DNA of 38,683 nucleotides from a virus: positions 1 through 38,683 of IMG/VR virus record IMGVR_UViG_3300023184_000281; one strand, given 5' to 3'. The notes under the pieces are model-generated. The model was not told the DNA's origin. It saw only the letters and a list, made by a program, of their open reading frames with translations, and ran no database searches. Positions 24,089 through 30,508 of the stretch are shown one piece after another (position 1 is the stretch's first letter; every line of letters starts with the position of its first letter). The position numbers and the translations under genes are program-made.

Positions 24089-24674
24089 GTTTAATTATTA
24101 CAATGTTTCTAATCCAAAATATCGTAAAGAGATGACATGGTTTAAAATTTATGGTAGGGATATTTTAAATAATTTAGATTGGTTTTTGTTATCTTCAGAG
24201 CAAAAAGCAACTATTTTTGAACTATGGTGTTTAGCTAGTCAAGATGAAGGCAATTTGCCTAGTGTTGATATTATAGCATTTAGGCTTCGTAAAGATAAAG
24301 ACTATATAATCAATGCTTTAGAAACTTTAAAAGATTGGCTCTGCACTTCGTCTGCCCTTCGTCCGCCCTTTGTCTGCCCTTCGTCCGCCCCAGATAAGAT
24401 AAGAGAAGATAAGATAATATCTATTGTGCGGTTTGAAGATTTTTGGAAAGAGTATCCAGTCAATAGAAAAGTAGGTAAAAAACCATGTATGGAAAAATGG
24501 GGCAGCAAGGGATTGGATAATATTGCTGACAAAATTATGTCTCATGTTAAAACTATGAAACAAACTAAGTCATGGAAAGAAGGATTTAATCCAGCACCAT
24601 TAACATACATTAATCAAGAAAGATGGGAAGATGATAATACACCTAAACGAAATGTATGGGATAACGCATTATGA
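24066..24674 (+). CDS. Replication initiator, O-like, carrying the origin
   Basis: A 202-residue protein. The N-terminal part (MTWFKIYGRDILNNLDWFLL, EQKATIFELWCLASQDEGNL, IIAFRLRKDKDYIINALETL) is a winged-helix-like DNA-binding domain as in phage replication proteins. A low-complexity linker around residues 94-120 is encoded by the iterons. The C-terminal part (FEDFWKEYPVNRKVGKKPCMEKWGS and WEDDNTP) resembles the helicase-contacting end of phage DnaT/O-type proteins. It overlaps cro by 23 bases with a good AGGAGA site, and its stop overlaps the helicase start. It should open the origin and load the helicase. Confidence 0.75.
   Translation: MRIKNWDKFNYYNVSNPKYRKEMTWFKIYGRDILNNLDWFLLSSEQKATIFELWCLASQDEGNLPSVDIIAFRLRKDKDYIINALETLKDWLCTSSALRPPFVCPSSAPDKIREDKIISIVRFEDFWKEYPVNRKVGKKPCMEKWGSKGLDNIADKIMSHVKTMKQTKSWKEGFNPAPLTYINQERWEDDNTPKRNVWDNAL
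24346..24417 (+). other. Candidate replication origin: four 11-bp iterons and AT-rich unwinding element
   Basis: Four contiguous 11-bp direct repeats CTT(C/T)GTC(T/C)GCC lie at 24346, 24357, 24368 and 24379. Immediately after are five 5-base units, GATAA or GAGAA (24393-24417), giving a strongly strand-biased, easily melted stretch. Since 11 is not a multiple of three, the repeats do not repeat the protein, so the conservation is at DNA level. Iterons inside the O gene followed by an A-rich element is the arrangement of the lambda origin. Confidence 0.75.
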
Positions 24675-25591
24675 ACATAGGTGATGTTATAGATTCATTA
24701 ACAGTTAATCAATCTGTTATTACTAACTACTACCAACAAAAGGAATATGAACATGCAGAATTTAAAGTTAAGGATACGTCTGTGTTTACTGACGATGTCT
24801 TGCGATATTTTAATACTGAAATACATAGTGGCAAAACATTGGGATTTATTAAAACGGAAGATTCATTTAGAGTAAGACCAAGCGAGTTAACTGTGTTGAC
24901 AGGAGTATCTGGTCATGGTAAGTCTATGTGGCTATCACAAGTTATATTGTCTCTTATGGCACAAGGAACTAAATGTTTAGTCTCAAGCCTAGAAATGCGT
25001 CCAGTGCTTTCTCTTGCACGAATGATTACTCAAACTTTAGGTTCACCAGAACCAACAGATGAATTTATAACTAAATTTTGTGAACGTGCAAAAGATAAAT
25101 TATATATTTATGACCAGATGGGCTCAACATCTAGTGAAGATATGATTGCTACATTGTATTGGGGCAAACACATTTTAGGTGTACAAGTATTTGTGATTGA
25201 CTCATTGATGAAGATGTCAGATATTTCAGAAGATAATTATGAGAAACAAAAGTTGTTTATAGATCGACTTGCTGTTACTTGCAGAGATTTAGAAATTCAT
25301 GTATTCTTAGTAGCACACACTAGAAAGATGGCAGATGAATCAGAGATTCCAGATGCTACTCACATTCTTGGTTCATCACATATACGAAATTTATGCGATA
25401 ACATAATTTGTGTTTGGCGTAACAGAAACAAAGAGCGTGAAGTAGAAAACAATGAAAAGACAGAAGATGAATTAAAGAAAATACCAGACGCTATGATTTT
25501 TGTTCAGAAGCAGCGTAACTATCAATTTGAAGGTAAGTTTTGTTTTTGGTTTGACCCTAAAGGATTGAAATACAAAGAATCACCTAGATGA
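24671..25591 (+). CDS. DnaB-like replicative helicase (helicase domain only)
   Basis: A 306-residue RecA-fold ATPase. The Walker A motif is GVSGHGKS (residues about 77-84), Walker B is VFVIDSLMKM (about 172-181), and there is a conserved VAHTRK arginine/histidine motif and GSSHIRNLCDNIICVWRNR toward the end. It lacks the N-terminal domain of DnaB and any primase, so it resembles the short phage helicases of the T7 gp4/DnaB type that use host DnaG primase. It is encoded directly after the initiator (overlapping ATGA), as lambda P follows O. Confidence 0.85.
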   Translation: MNIGDVIDSLTVNQSVITNYYQQKEYEHAEFKVKDTSVFTDDVLRYFNTEIHSGKTLGFIKTEDSFRVRPSELTVLTGVSGHGKSMWLSQVILSLMAQGTKCLVSSLEMRPVLSLARMITQTLGSPEPTDEFITKFCERAKDKLYIYDQMGSTSSEDMIATLYWGKHILGVQVFVIDSLMKMSDISEDNYEKQKLFIDRLAVTCRDLEIHVFLVAHTRKMADESEIPDATHILGSSHIRNLCDNIICVWRNRNKEREVENNEKTEDELKKIPDAMIFVQKQRNYQFEGKFCFWFDPKGLKYKESPR

Positions 25592-25764
25592 CCATAAATG
25601 ATTTTATAAAAGAATGTAAGAAATTATTTGGTGATGATATTGCTTACAAAGCAACTTCCAAAGATGGTGTAGTATTTAAAAATAAATGGAGAGACAGTTA
25701 TGATACGATGGAGTCTAAATCAACAGAACCTAAACAATTTATTCGAAAAAATAAAAGCACTTGA
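25588..25764 (+). CDS. Hypothetical protein between helicase and NinB (58 aa)
   Basis: An ORF of 58 codons starting at the ATGA overlap with the helicase stop. It encodes MTINDFIKECKKLFGDDIAY followed by a polar, basic tail. Its last 65 bases overlap the start of the ninB gene in another frame. The overlap with the helicase stop and the lack of another gene for 110 bases are in favour. No family recognised. Confidence 0.55.
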   Translation: MTINDFIKECKKLFGDDIAYKATSKDGVVFKNKWRDSYDTMESKSTEPKQFIRKNKST

Positions 25765-26053
25765 CTTTACTAAACGATGGAAAGTAAACATTAGTGAAGA
25801 GAAAACGGTCAGGTCTCTTGAATCCAATGAGAGATTATGGGCGTTGTATAATTCCATAGGTAATTATTTGGGAGAAGACGCTTCTACAATACATGAGCTT
25901 ATGGGGTATAAGTTTTTAAGAGAACAACGTGAAATATGTGGTAATCCTGTAGAGCTTATTAAATCAACTACAAAATTAGATTCTAAACAAATGGTGGAGT
26001 ATCAAGAAAACATTGAACGTTGGGCTAGTCAGTTAGGTTGGAGCTTTGAGTAA
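25700..26053 (+). CDS. ninB: NinB-like recombination protein
   Basis: A 117-residue protein of the NinB family (Orf of lambda): SNERLWALYNSIGNYLGEDASTIHELMGYKFL with the helical core, and a C-terminal IERWASQLGW. NinB/Orf binds single-stranded DNA and SSB and replaces RecF/O/R function for phage recombination. It is found here just after the replication genes, as in lambda. The start at 25700 is the first ATG; upstream GAGAGACAG is a weak ribosome binding site. Confidence 0.82.
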   Translation: MIRWSLNQQNLNNLFEKIKALDFTKRWKVNISEEKTVRSLESNERLWALYNSIGNYLGEDASTIHELMGYKFLREQREICGNPVELIKSTTKLDSKQMVEYQENIERWASQLGWSFE

Positions 26054-26339
26054 TTACAGAAACAAAAAACTACTTGAATTAGTTCGTGAGTTTCCATGTG
26101 CTATGTGTGGAAGAGAAGATGGCACAGTATGTGCTGCACACTCTAATCAACAAAGAGATGGCAAGGGCACAGGAATTAAGGCTCATGATTATCGCATCGC
26201 TAGTCTTTGTTATGCTTGCCATGATATGATAGACAATCATAAAGAGTTAAGTAGAGCAGACAAGGTAGAAGCATGGGAGTCTGCTCATCGTAAAACTATA
26301 GGATTGTTATTTGATAAGGGGTTAATTAAAATTGGGTAA
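26046..26339 (+). CDS. HNH-like nuclease of the YbcO/DUF1364 type
   Basis: A 97-residue protein with zinc-binding CAMC (Cys18, Cys21), VCAAHSNQQRDGKGTG as the catalytic loop (His32), and CYACHDMID (Cys55, Cys58, His59), matching the compact nuclease family that includes E. coli YbcO and is present in lambdoid ninB regions. It probably cleaves branched or nicked DNA. The start is a TTG at 26046, overlapping the ninB stop. Confidence 0.75.
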   Translation: MSNYRNKKLLELVREFPCAMCGREDGTVCAAHSNQQRDGKGTGIKAHDYRIASLCYACHDMIDNHKELSRADKVEAWESAHRKTIGLLFDKGLIKIG

Positions 26340-26541
26340 AGGTTCTACAAGAAGACCGTTGTTAATTTCTGAAACAGAAATAGAAAACAATTGGAACAAA
26401 ATATTTAAACGAAAAGAAAATAGCCCTGACGTATCACCTCACGCTTATGAATATGAATTAAACAAATCTACAGGGGAAGTAGAAAAGCGTTTTATAGAAG
26501 GAACATCTAAACCTAACGAAAGTCAATTTGATGGCGACTAG
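26332..26541 (+). CDS. Conserved phage early protein (69 aa)
   Basis: A 69-residue basic/acidic protein beginning MGKGSTRRPLLIS with a TTG start at 26332. The MGKG-RRP-IS-xE-xNW-xIF pattern (EIENNWNKIFKR) recurs in small proteins of many phage genomes, which supports the TTG as start. Function unknown. It overlaps the previous gene by eight bases, so it belongs to the same operon. Confidence 0.65.
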   Translation: MGKGSTRRPLLISETEIENNWNKIFKRKENSPDVSPHAYEYELNKSTGEVEKRFIEGTSKPNESQFDGD

Positions 26542-26845
26542 CCCAACGCAGTTAAGTCTTAAGAAGTTAAGAGCAGAAGGATACCTTGTAGCTATTACAG
26601 AAAAATTTAATCACTTTTGTAAAATTCGCCAAGACATGTGGGGTTGGTGTGATCTACTTGCTGTAAAAGAAGATGAAGTGTTAGCAGTGCAAACTACCAG
26701 TTATACAAATATTTCTGCAAGAGTTAAAAAAATTGCTGATAGTGATACGATAGGGATAGTAAGAAAAGCTAACATAAAAGTGAACGTGCATGGGTGGCGT
26801 AAGGTTGGCAGTCGTTGGGAATGTAAAGTGGTAGATGTATCATAA
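26531..26845 (+). CDS. Putative PD-(D/E)xK-like nuclease/resolvase
   Basis: A 104-residue protein beginning MATSPTQLSLKKLRAEGYLV. The core DMWGWCDLLAVKEDEVLAVQTTSYTNISARVKK has an Asp, then a Val-Leu-Ala-Val-Gln strand, which is the layout of restriction-endonuclease-like phage nucleases (VRR-NUC or Holliday-junction resolvase-like). The usual Lys of the ExK motif is missing (QTT), so activity is uncertain. It lies among NinB and YbcO-like genes, where resolvases are common. It starts just before the preceding stop (overlap). Confidence 0.6.
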   Translation: MATSPTQLSLKKLRAEGYLVAITEKFNHFCKIRQDMWGWCDLLAVKEDEVLAVQTTSYTNISARVKKIADSDTIGIVRKANIKVNVHGWRKVGSRWECKVVDVS

Positions 26846-26853
26846 GGAAAAAT

Positions 26854-27186
26854 ATGCAAGCCAAAAGTAGAAGTTATAATGTAAGAGGTCGGTTAATCAA
26901 TCTAGAAAAGATGCGTAGTCTTATTGTAGAAACCATTGGAGATAGAACATTAACCATTGAAGAGTTATCTAAAGACATGGGCATGGAACGTAGAAAAGTT
27001 CAATATGTTTTGCTTAACATGAAAAATTTAGGTATGTTGAATTGCGTTAAAGATGGAAAGTTATTTAAATATTTTAAACCTTATGCTCACCCATTACAAA
27101 TGATATTTCACCCTATGCCAGACTTTAGCGACAGGATTAAAGGCATTTATATTCATACAGAAGAGGAAGCCAATGCACATAGATAG
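26854..27186 (+). CDS. Winged-helix DNA-binding protein
   Basis: A 110-residue protein. Residues about 15-60 fit a winged helix: MRSLIVETIGDRTLTIEELS, then KDMGMERRKVQYVLLNMKNL with a wing-like YFKP. It probably regulates the switch to late expression or binds phage DNA, since it lies directly before the Q-like gene and overlaps it. The ATG follows AAGGAAAAAT. No exact family recognised. Confidence 0.6.
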   Translation: MQAKSRSYNVRGRLINLEKMRSLIVETIGDRTLTIEELSKDMGMERRKVQYVLLNMKNLGMLNCVKDGKLFKYFKPYAHPLQMIFHPMPDFSDRIKGIYIHTEEEANAHR

Positions 27187-27499
27187 GCTTAAACAAATTT
27201 TAGATGATTGGGCATTGTGGCATAAGACTCCAAGTCATCGTTTAGGATACCCTAGCAAGTCTTTAGGCATGATTTCAGGCGGTGAGTCTACTAGCGATGC
27301 TTTTGAGGATATGGTAGGGCAGATGGATATGACTAATGTTAGGACAATAGATGCAATTATAGATAGCTTACCCTCCAAACAAAAAGAAGCAATTTATACA
27401 AGGTATTTGAAAACTCGCAAATCTCTCAATTATGAGCATGAATTAGAAATGGGTATAGATAACTTACTAACTATAGCTTCAAGGCGTATAGTCGCTTGA
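27173..27499 (+). CDS. Q-like late antiterminator
   Basis: A 108-residue protein. The features of the Q-type antitermination family are the WALWHKTPSHRLGYPSKSLG motif, a middle acidic region, and a C-terminal helix-turn-helix-like IDAIIDSLPSKQKEAIYTRY resembling sigma region 4. It would modify host RNA polymerase stalled at the late promoter just downstream so it passes terminators. The stop lies inside the -35 of that promoter, as in lambda where Q directly precedes PR'. A sigma-factor-like regulator is the alternative. Confidence 0.72.
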   Translation: MHIDRLKQILDDWALWHKTPSHRLGYPSKSLGMISGGESTSDAFEDMVGQMDMTNVRTIDAIIDSLPSKQKEAIYTRYLKTRKSLNYEHELEMGIDNLLTIASRRIVA

Positions 27500-27524
27500 C
27501 ACGAGCATTTAATTATGATATAAT
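27496..27524 (+). promoter_or_regulatory. Perfect sigma-70 promoter (PR'-like late promoter)
   Basis: TTGACA (27496-27501), exactly 17 bases, then TATAAT (27519-27524): both hexamers match the consensus in full. The -35 overlaps the stop codon of the Q-like gene. The predicted start is near 27531, giving a leader of about 40 bases before the terminator at 27569. Position, strength and leader length match the lambda late promoter. Confidence 0.88.
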
Positions 27525-27568
27525 CACGTTATTGGATAACTCTCGCCCATAATCTCCGTAGCATCTTT

Positions 27569-27597
27569 AAGCCCTTGTAAATAAAGGGCTTTTTTTA
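27569..27597 (+). terminator. Terminator of the short leader (tR'-like)
   Basis: A perfect 8-bp stem (AAGCCCTT / AAGGGCTT) with a 7-base loop is followed by a run of seven or more T. It lies 45 bases beyond the promoter -10, so unaided transcription would yield a short RNA of about 65 bases. With Q it would be passed. Confidence 0.88.
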
Positions 27598-27608
27598 TTG
27601 GATAAAAT

Positions 27609-27773
27609 ATGAAAAAATCTGCAGCTACAAAGAAAATTGGTAAAGTAATGAAAGAATACGGTGCTGGTAAACTACATTCTGGCTCAAAAATGGGCAAAGT
27701 AGTCACTAGCCAAAAACAAGCAGTAGCTATTGCGTTATCTGAAGCTGGAAAATCTAAACCTAAAAAAAAGTAA
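27609..27773 (+). CDS. DUF6496-type small basic protein (54 aa)
   Basis: A 54-residue Lys-rich protein with the DUF6496 signature: KVMKEYGAGKLHSGSKMGK, then QKQAVAIALSEAGK and a poly-Lys end. The family is found in phages and bacteria and may bind nucleic acid. It is the first gene after the late terminator, so it is probably expressed through antitermination. Too short for most gene callers, but matches the family over its whole length. Confidence 0.75.
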   Translation: MKKSAATKKIGKVMKEYGAGKLHSGSKMGKVVTSQKQAVAIALSEAGKSKPKKK

Positions 27774-27786
27774 AATTTTCAAAAAA

Positions 27787-27969
27787 TTAGAAATTTCCTG
27801 ACTGAATTAAGTCATCCCCTAAAAAGTTTTCAAAAGTTTTTAAATCAATTCTCTGCATTTGTAATTGCAAATGATAATCATTCTCATTTAGGCTTTCGGG
27901 CATAATTAGCCCCTTAAGCCGCTTAAGCTTTTTAAAAAATAGATCATTCATAGGCTTTTCGCATAGCAT
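27787..27969 (-). CDS. Hypothetical protein (60 aa), last gene of the leftward accessory block
   Basis: A 60-residue basic N-terminal helix (MNDLFFKKLKRLKGL) followed by an acidic C-terminal half. AAGGGCT lies a few bases before the ATG, a variant of the start motif of this block. It ends 13 bases from the convergent DUF6496 gene. No family recognised. Confidence 0.5.
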   Translation of the reverse strand: MLCEKPMNDLFFKKLKRLKGLIMPESLNENDYHLQLQMQRIDLKTFENFLGDDLIQSGNF

Positions 27970-27989
27970 TAGCCCTTATAAATAAATAT

Positions 27990-28019
27990 AATAAAAAAAT
28001 AAGCCCTATAAATAGGCTT
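27990..28019 (-). terminator. Leftward hairpin with T run
   Basis: Read leftwards, AAGCC / GGCTT forms a 5-bp stem (28019-28001) followed by ATTTTTTTATT. It lies between the GP88 gene and the last gene of the block. The stem is short, so it may only attenuate transcription. Confidence 0.45.
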
Positions 28020-28068
28020 TAAAGCTTTAAAAAATTAATTCATATAGTAAGCCCTTAATAAAAGATAA

Positions 28069-28088
28069 AAGGGGCTAAAAAGCCCCTT
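28069..28088. terminator. Strong hairpin after the GP88-family gene
   Basis: An 8-bp perfect stem AAGGGGCT / AGCCCCTT with a 4-base loop lies 20 bases beyond the GP88 stop codon on the minus strand, with TTATCTTTTATT downstream in that direction. The stem is built of the same GGGGCT element used in the start motif of this block. Confidence 0.7.
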
Positions 28089-28107
28089 AAAATTGATTTT
28101 AACCCTA

Positions 28108-28845
28108 TTAAATAGCTAAAATAGGTATAGTTTTTATAATAAAGCCGCTTGTATCCTTTTTAGCCTTGCCCTTAGCATATAAGCCTAAAATAGTATTTTT
28201 AGGGGCTAAAAATGTTAGATCGCTTTCATCACCGTTTAATACTGGTAAACCCATAAAATAAGCGGGTAAATTTTGATCCGAAAAGACAGCCGCTAACCTT
28301 AAGCCTTTTTTAATTGCTATCTCATTAAACTTTTTAAATTCTGGTTTATTGGAATAGCTAAAAGTAAGATCATAATTTTTTGGTAAACTGTCACGATAAG
28401 GGCTTTTCGTGTAATCATAAAACTGTAGATCGCTAAAAATCTCAAAAATTGTGACATTGTTTAATTGTTTACCCATAAATTCATAATTAAAGCGGATATT
28501 TTCAAATTCAATATCGCTTAAGCCATTAAGCCTTATCACTGGTATTAAACCGTTTTTAATAGCTGTCTTTTTTAAAGCATGTATTTCAACGGATAATTGA
28601 TGCATAAATGCATTAATGTCATTATGAAATAATTTTGTACGCTTAAGCCTTGCATTTTGTACATTATTAAAAATGCCCCTGCCTGCCGTGTTTAAACATG
28701 CATTAATACATCCTGCCGCTTTAGCGAAAGGGCAAATATTTTTACCGCCTAAAGTATATGGGGCTAAATACATAATCCCAGTAAGATAACCCTTTTTAAG
28801 CCCTTTTATTGTTTTTGTATCCTGATTAATAGATAATAATTTCAT
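28108..28845 (-). CDS. GP88-family (gene product 88) protein
   Basis: A 245-residue protein of the phage 'gene product 88' family. It begins MKLLSINQDTKTIKGLKKGY, has the hallmark YLAPYTLGGKNICPFAKAAG, then CINACLNTAGRG with Cys38, Cys46 and Cys50, and further on RTKLFHNDINAFMHQLSVEI and FTFSYSNKPEF-like strands. The three conserved Cys suggest a bound metal or iron-sulphur cluster, but the family's activity is unknown. The start at 28845 follows AAAAGGGTTATTCT; longer readings lack a ribosome binding site. It is the largest gene of the leftward accessory block. Confidence 0.8.
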   Translation of the reverse strand: MKLLSINQDTKTIKGLKKGYLTGIMYLAPYTLGGKNICPFAKAAGCINACLNTAGRGIFNNVQNARLKRTKLFHNDINAFMHQLSVEIHALKKTAIKNGLIPVIRLNGLSDIEFENIRFNYEFMGKQLNNVTIFEIFSDLQFYDYTKSPYRDSLPKNYDLTFSYSNKPEFKKFNEIAIKKGLRLAAVFSDQNLPAYFMGLPVLNGDESDLTFLAPKNTILGLYAKGKAKKDTSGFIIKTIPILAI

Positions 28846-28930
28846 AGAATAACCCTTTTTTAGAATTGTAATTGTAAAAGGCAAAATATAGCCCTAAAGC
28901 CTTCAATGGTTTAAAGGCTTTAAGATATAT

Positions 28931-29116
28931 TTAAATAGGCTTCCCGCCTAAAGCTTTTTTTATTATTTCGTTAGCTAATTTTTTGGTATGACATAAAAAA
29001 TACCGTTGATTAATTAAGCCGCTATCCTTATATTTGAATAATTCATTCATAAATAACATTAAGCCTTTATTATCAAAGCGGGCTATTTTTTTAGATTGAA
29101 AATCAATAATATACAT
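28931..29116 (-). CDS. Hypothetical protein (61 aa)
   Basis: A 61-residue basic protein (MYIIDFQSKKIARFDNKGLM, KKLANEIIKKALGGKPI). AAAGGGCATTAATT precedes the ATG and includes the end of the upstream gene. It looks like a small alpha/beta protein. Between this gene and GP88 (28846-28930) I see no further ORF. No family recognised. Confidence 0.6.
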   Translation of the reverse strand: MYIIDFQSKKIARFDNKGLMLFMNELFKYKDSGLINQRYFLCHTKKLANEIIKKALGGKPI

Positions 29117-29118
29117 AA

Positions 29119-29358
29119 TTAATGCCCTTTCGGTAAAATCATGCCAATTTTTGCATTTTCTTCAATTGCAAAATCGGTTGCAAATTTTACTAGATCATTA
29201 ACAGCCTTTTCGCTAGGGGCATAATAATAAATACAATTCATTATGGATGATAATAAACCCGCTAACATTGTATGATCTGGATTTTCGTTTATTAATGATA
29301 ATTCTTCTAAAGCATTAAGCCCTGCATTGTAACCAGTATCAAAGTTTTGATTAATCAT
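29119..29358 (-). CDS. Hypothetical protein (79 aa)
   Basis: A 79-residue mostly helical acidic protein (MINQNFDTGYNAGLNALEEL, TMLAGLLSSIMNCIYYYAPS, VNDLVKFATDFAIEE). The start is preceded by the full block motif AAAGGGGCTTAAA. The end ILPKGH overlaps the ribosome binding site of the next gene. No family recognised. Confidence 0.62.
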   Translation of the reverse strand: MINQNFDTGYNAGLNALEELSLINENPDHTMLAGLLSSIMNCIYYYAPSEKAVNDLVKFATDFAIEENAKIGMILPKGH

Positions 29359-29369
29359 TTTAAGCCCCT

Positions 29370-29555
29370 TTAAATGTACTCATGATCAATAATAATATGC
29401 CAATAAATAGCATCACCAAATTGATTAGCCTTATCGATAGCATCTATTAAAGTATCAAGCTCAGATGTATCAATACAATCAAGCCTTAATTCAAAGCATG
29501 GGATGCCTTTTTTGTCCTTATTAGTATAGCCTTTCATTATTGTATTTGCTAACAT
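29370..29555 (-). CDS. Hypothetical protein (61 aa)
   Basis: A 61-residue protein with a strand-helix-strand pattern (PCFELRLDCIDTSELDTLID, AIDKANQFGDAIYWHIIIDH). AAAAGGGCTTAAT precedes the ATG. Part of the leftward accessory block; function unknown. Confidence 0.6.
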   Translation of the reverse strand: MLANTIMKGYTNKDKKGIPCFELRLDCIDTSELDTLIDAIDKANQFGDAIYWHIIIDHEYI

Positions 29556-29566
29556 ATTAAGCCCTT

Positions 29567-29809
29567 TTATAAAATTGCATTAATTAAAGTATTTAAATCT
29601 TTTTGCTTTTTGGTATGAATGACTGGCTGCCATTCATTATTGATAAAAGCTTGATCGATATCATGACTATATATTGATCCAATTTCATTAAATATACCTT
29701 TTACATCAGCATAACGTATATTACCTTTTTTGTTATCTATTAAAACAGCCCCAAAGCCATTTTTTAAGATTATTTGAGTACCTTTTTTAAGATCATTAGT
29801 ATTTAACAT
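29567..29809 (-). CDS. Conserved phage hypothetical protein (80 aa)
   Basis: An 80-residue protein whose beginning (LKKGTQIILKNGFGAVLIDN, then KKGNIRYADVKG and GSIYSHDIDQAF, ending NEWQPVIHTKKQ) matches a small beta-barrel-like family that I know as widespread in proteobacterial phages and plasmids without assigned function. The start at 29809 is chosen because TATAGGGGCTTAAAA precedes it; the longer reading to 29866 overlaps the micro membrane protein gene. Confidence 0.7.
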   Translation of the reverse strand: MLNTNDLKKGTQIILKNGFGAVLIDNKKGNIRYADVKGIFNEIGSIYSHDIDQAFINNEWQPVIHTKKQKDLNTLINAIL

Positions 29810-29811
29810 TT

Positions 29812-29901
29812 TTAAGCCCCTATAATTAAGAATAAAAGAATCCAGCAATAAAACGATATAAAACAAAAAGCCAGTACAATAAAATTTTTAAGAGTATTCA
29901 T
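29812..29901 (-). CDS. Micro membrane protein (29 aa)
   Basis: A 29-codon ORF begins just after the preceding gene and ends in the motif (GGG GCT TAA) that also forms the ribosome binding site of the next gene. The product is one hydrophobic helix (FIVLAFCFISFYCWILLFLI). AGGGAAGAATCATAATT precedes the start. Fits exactly between neighbours, like the other micro genes of the window. Confidence 0.55.
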   Translation of the reverse strand: MNTLKNFIVLAFCFISFYCWILLFLIIGA

Positions 29902-29903
29902 AA

Positions 29904-30104
29904 TTATGATTCTTCCCTATTGATTGAAGAAAAATCACCATGCTTATTAGCTAGCATAGAATTATAATCAGCTAGCTCATCATCATATAAATGATCATCA
30001 TCGGGCTTTATGCTTATGCTGCAGGCATTACCACAAGTGATTATTTGAAGCCTTTTTGTATCATCAATGCTATTTAATGCTTGAATGAGTATTTTATTAT
30101 TCAT
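29904..30104 (-). CDS. Hypothetical acidic protein (66 aa)
   Basis: A 66-residue acidic protein (MNNKILIQALNSIDDTKRLQ, then ISIKPDDDHLYDDELADYNS). AAAAAAGGGGCATATTAAA precedes the ATG. Acidic, compact composition is common among phage proteins that bind and inhibit host factors, but no function can be assigned. Confidence 0.6.
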   Translation of the reverse strand: MNNKILIQALNSIDDTKRLQIITCGNACSISIKPDDDHLYDDELADYNSMLANKHGDFSSINREES

Positions 30105-30105
30105 T

Positions 30106-30309
30106 TTAATATGCCCCTTTTTTAAATTGATTTGGTGCTATTGAATCCCATATTTGAAAATTATGATCGTATATCATAGCTAATTTACGTAAAGTATCCT
30201 TTTCGCTTGATCCAGTCATATACGCTTGATGATCATCGCTATAATTGTAATACCAATCATGCTTTTCTAATGCTGCTATATATTGCTTTAAGCCTTGCAT
30301 TGTATTCAT
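30106..30309 (-). CDS. Conserved phage/plasmid small protein (67 aa)
   Basis: A 67-residue protein beginning MNTMQGLKQYIAALEKHDWY. The HDWYYNYSDDHQAYMTGS and KLAMIYDHNFQIWD motifs are known to me from small hypothetical proteins in many proteobacterial phages and plasmids. The start at 30309 follows AAAGGGGCTTAAA, and the last codons (KKGAY) overlap the ribosome binding site of the next gene. Function unknown. Confidence 0.65.
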   Translation of the reverse strand: MNTMQGLKQYIAALEKHDWYYNYSDDHQAYMTGSSEKDTLRKLAMIYDHNFQIWDSIAPNQFKKGAY

Positions 30310-30310
30310 T

Positions 30311-30472
30311 TTAAGCCCCTTTATTAAATGTATTAAGAATTGAGACAGCATCCCTTAAAGGTATATTAAAAACAGCCTTAATGGTTGCAGCGTCTATTAA
30401 TGTATCCTGCTGCCTTGCATTGTATAAAGTATTCATTATCCAGTCATACTTTAATTGTGATTGATTAGTCAT
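30311..30472 (-). CDS. Hypothetical protein (53 aa)
   Basis: A 53-codon ORF with AAAGGATATAACACT before the ATG. It encodes MTNQSQLKYDWIMNTLYNAR, then a helical segment to NTFNKGA; the last three codons plus stop (AAA GGG GCT TAA) are themselves the ribosome binding site of the following gene. No family recognised. Confidence 0.6.
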   Translation of the reverse strand: MTNQSQLKYDWIMNTLYNARQQDTLIDAATIKAVFNIPLRDAVSILNTFNKGA

Positions 30473-30508
30473 AGTGTTATATCCTTTATATAGTAAGTAA
30501 GTATTAAT

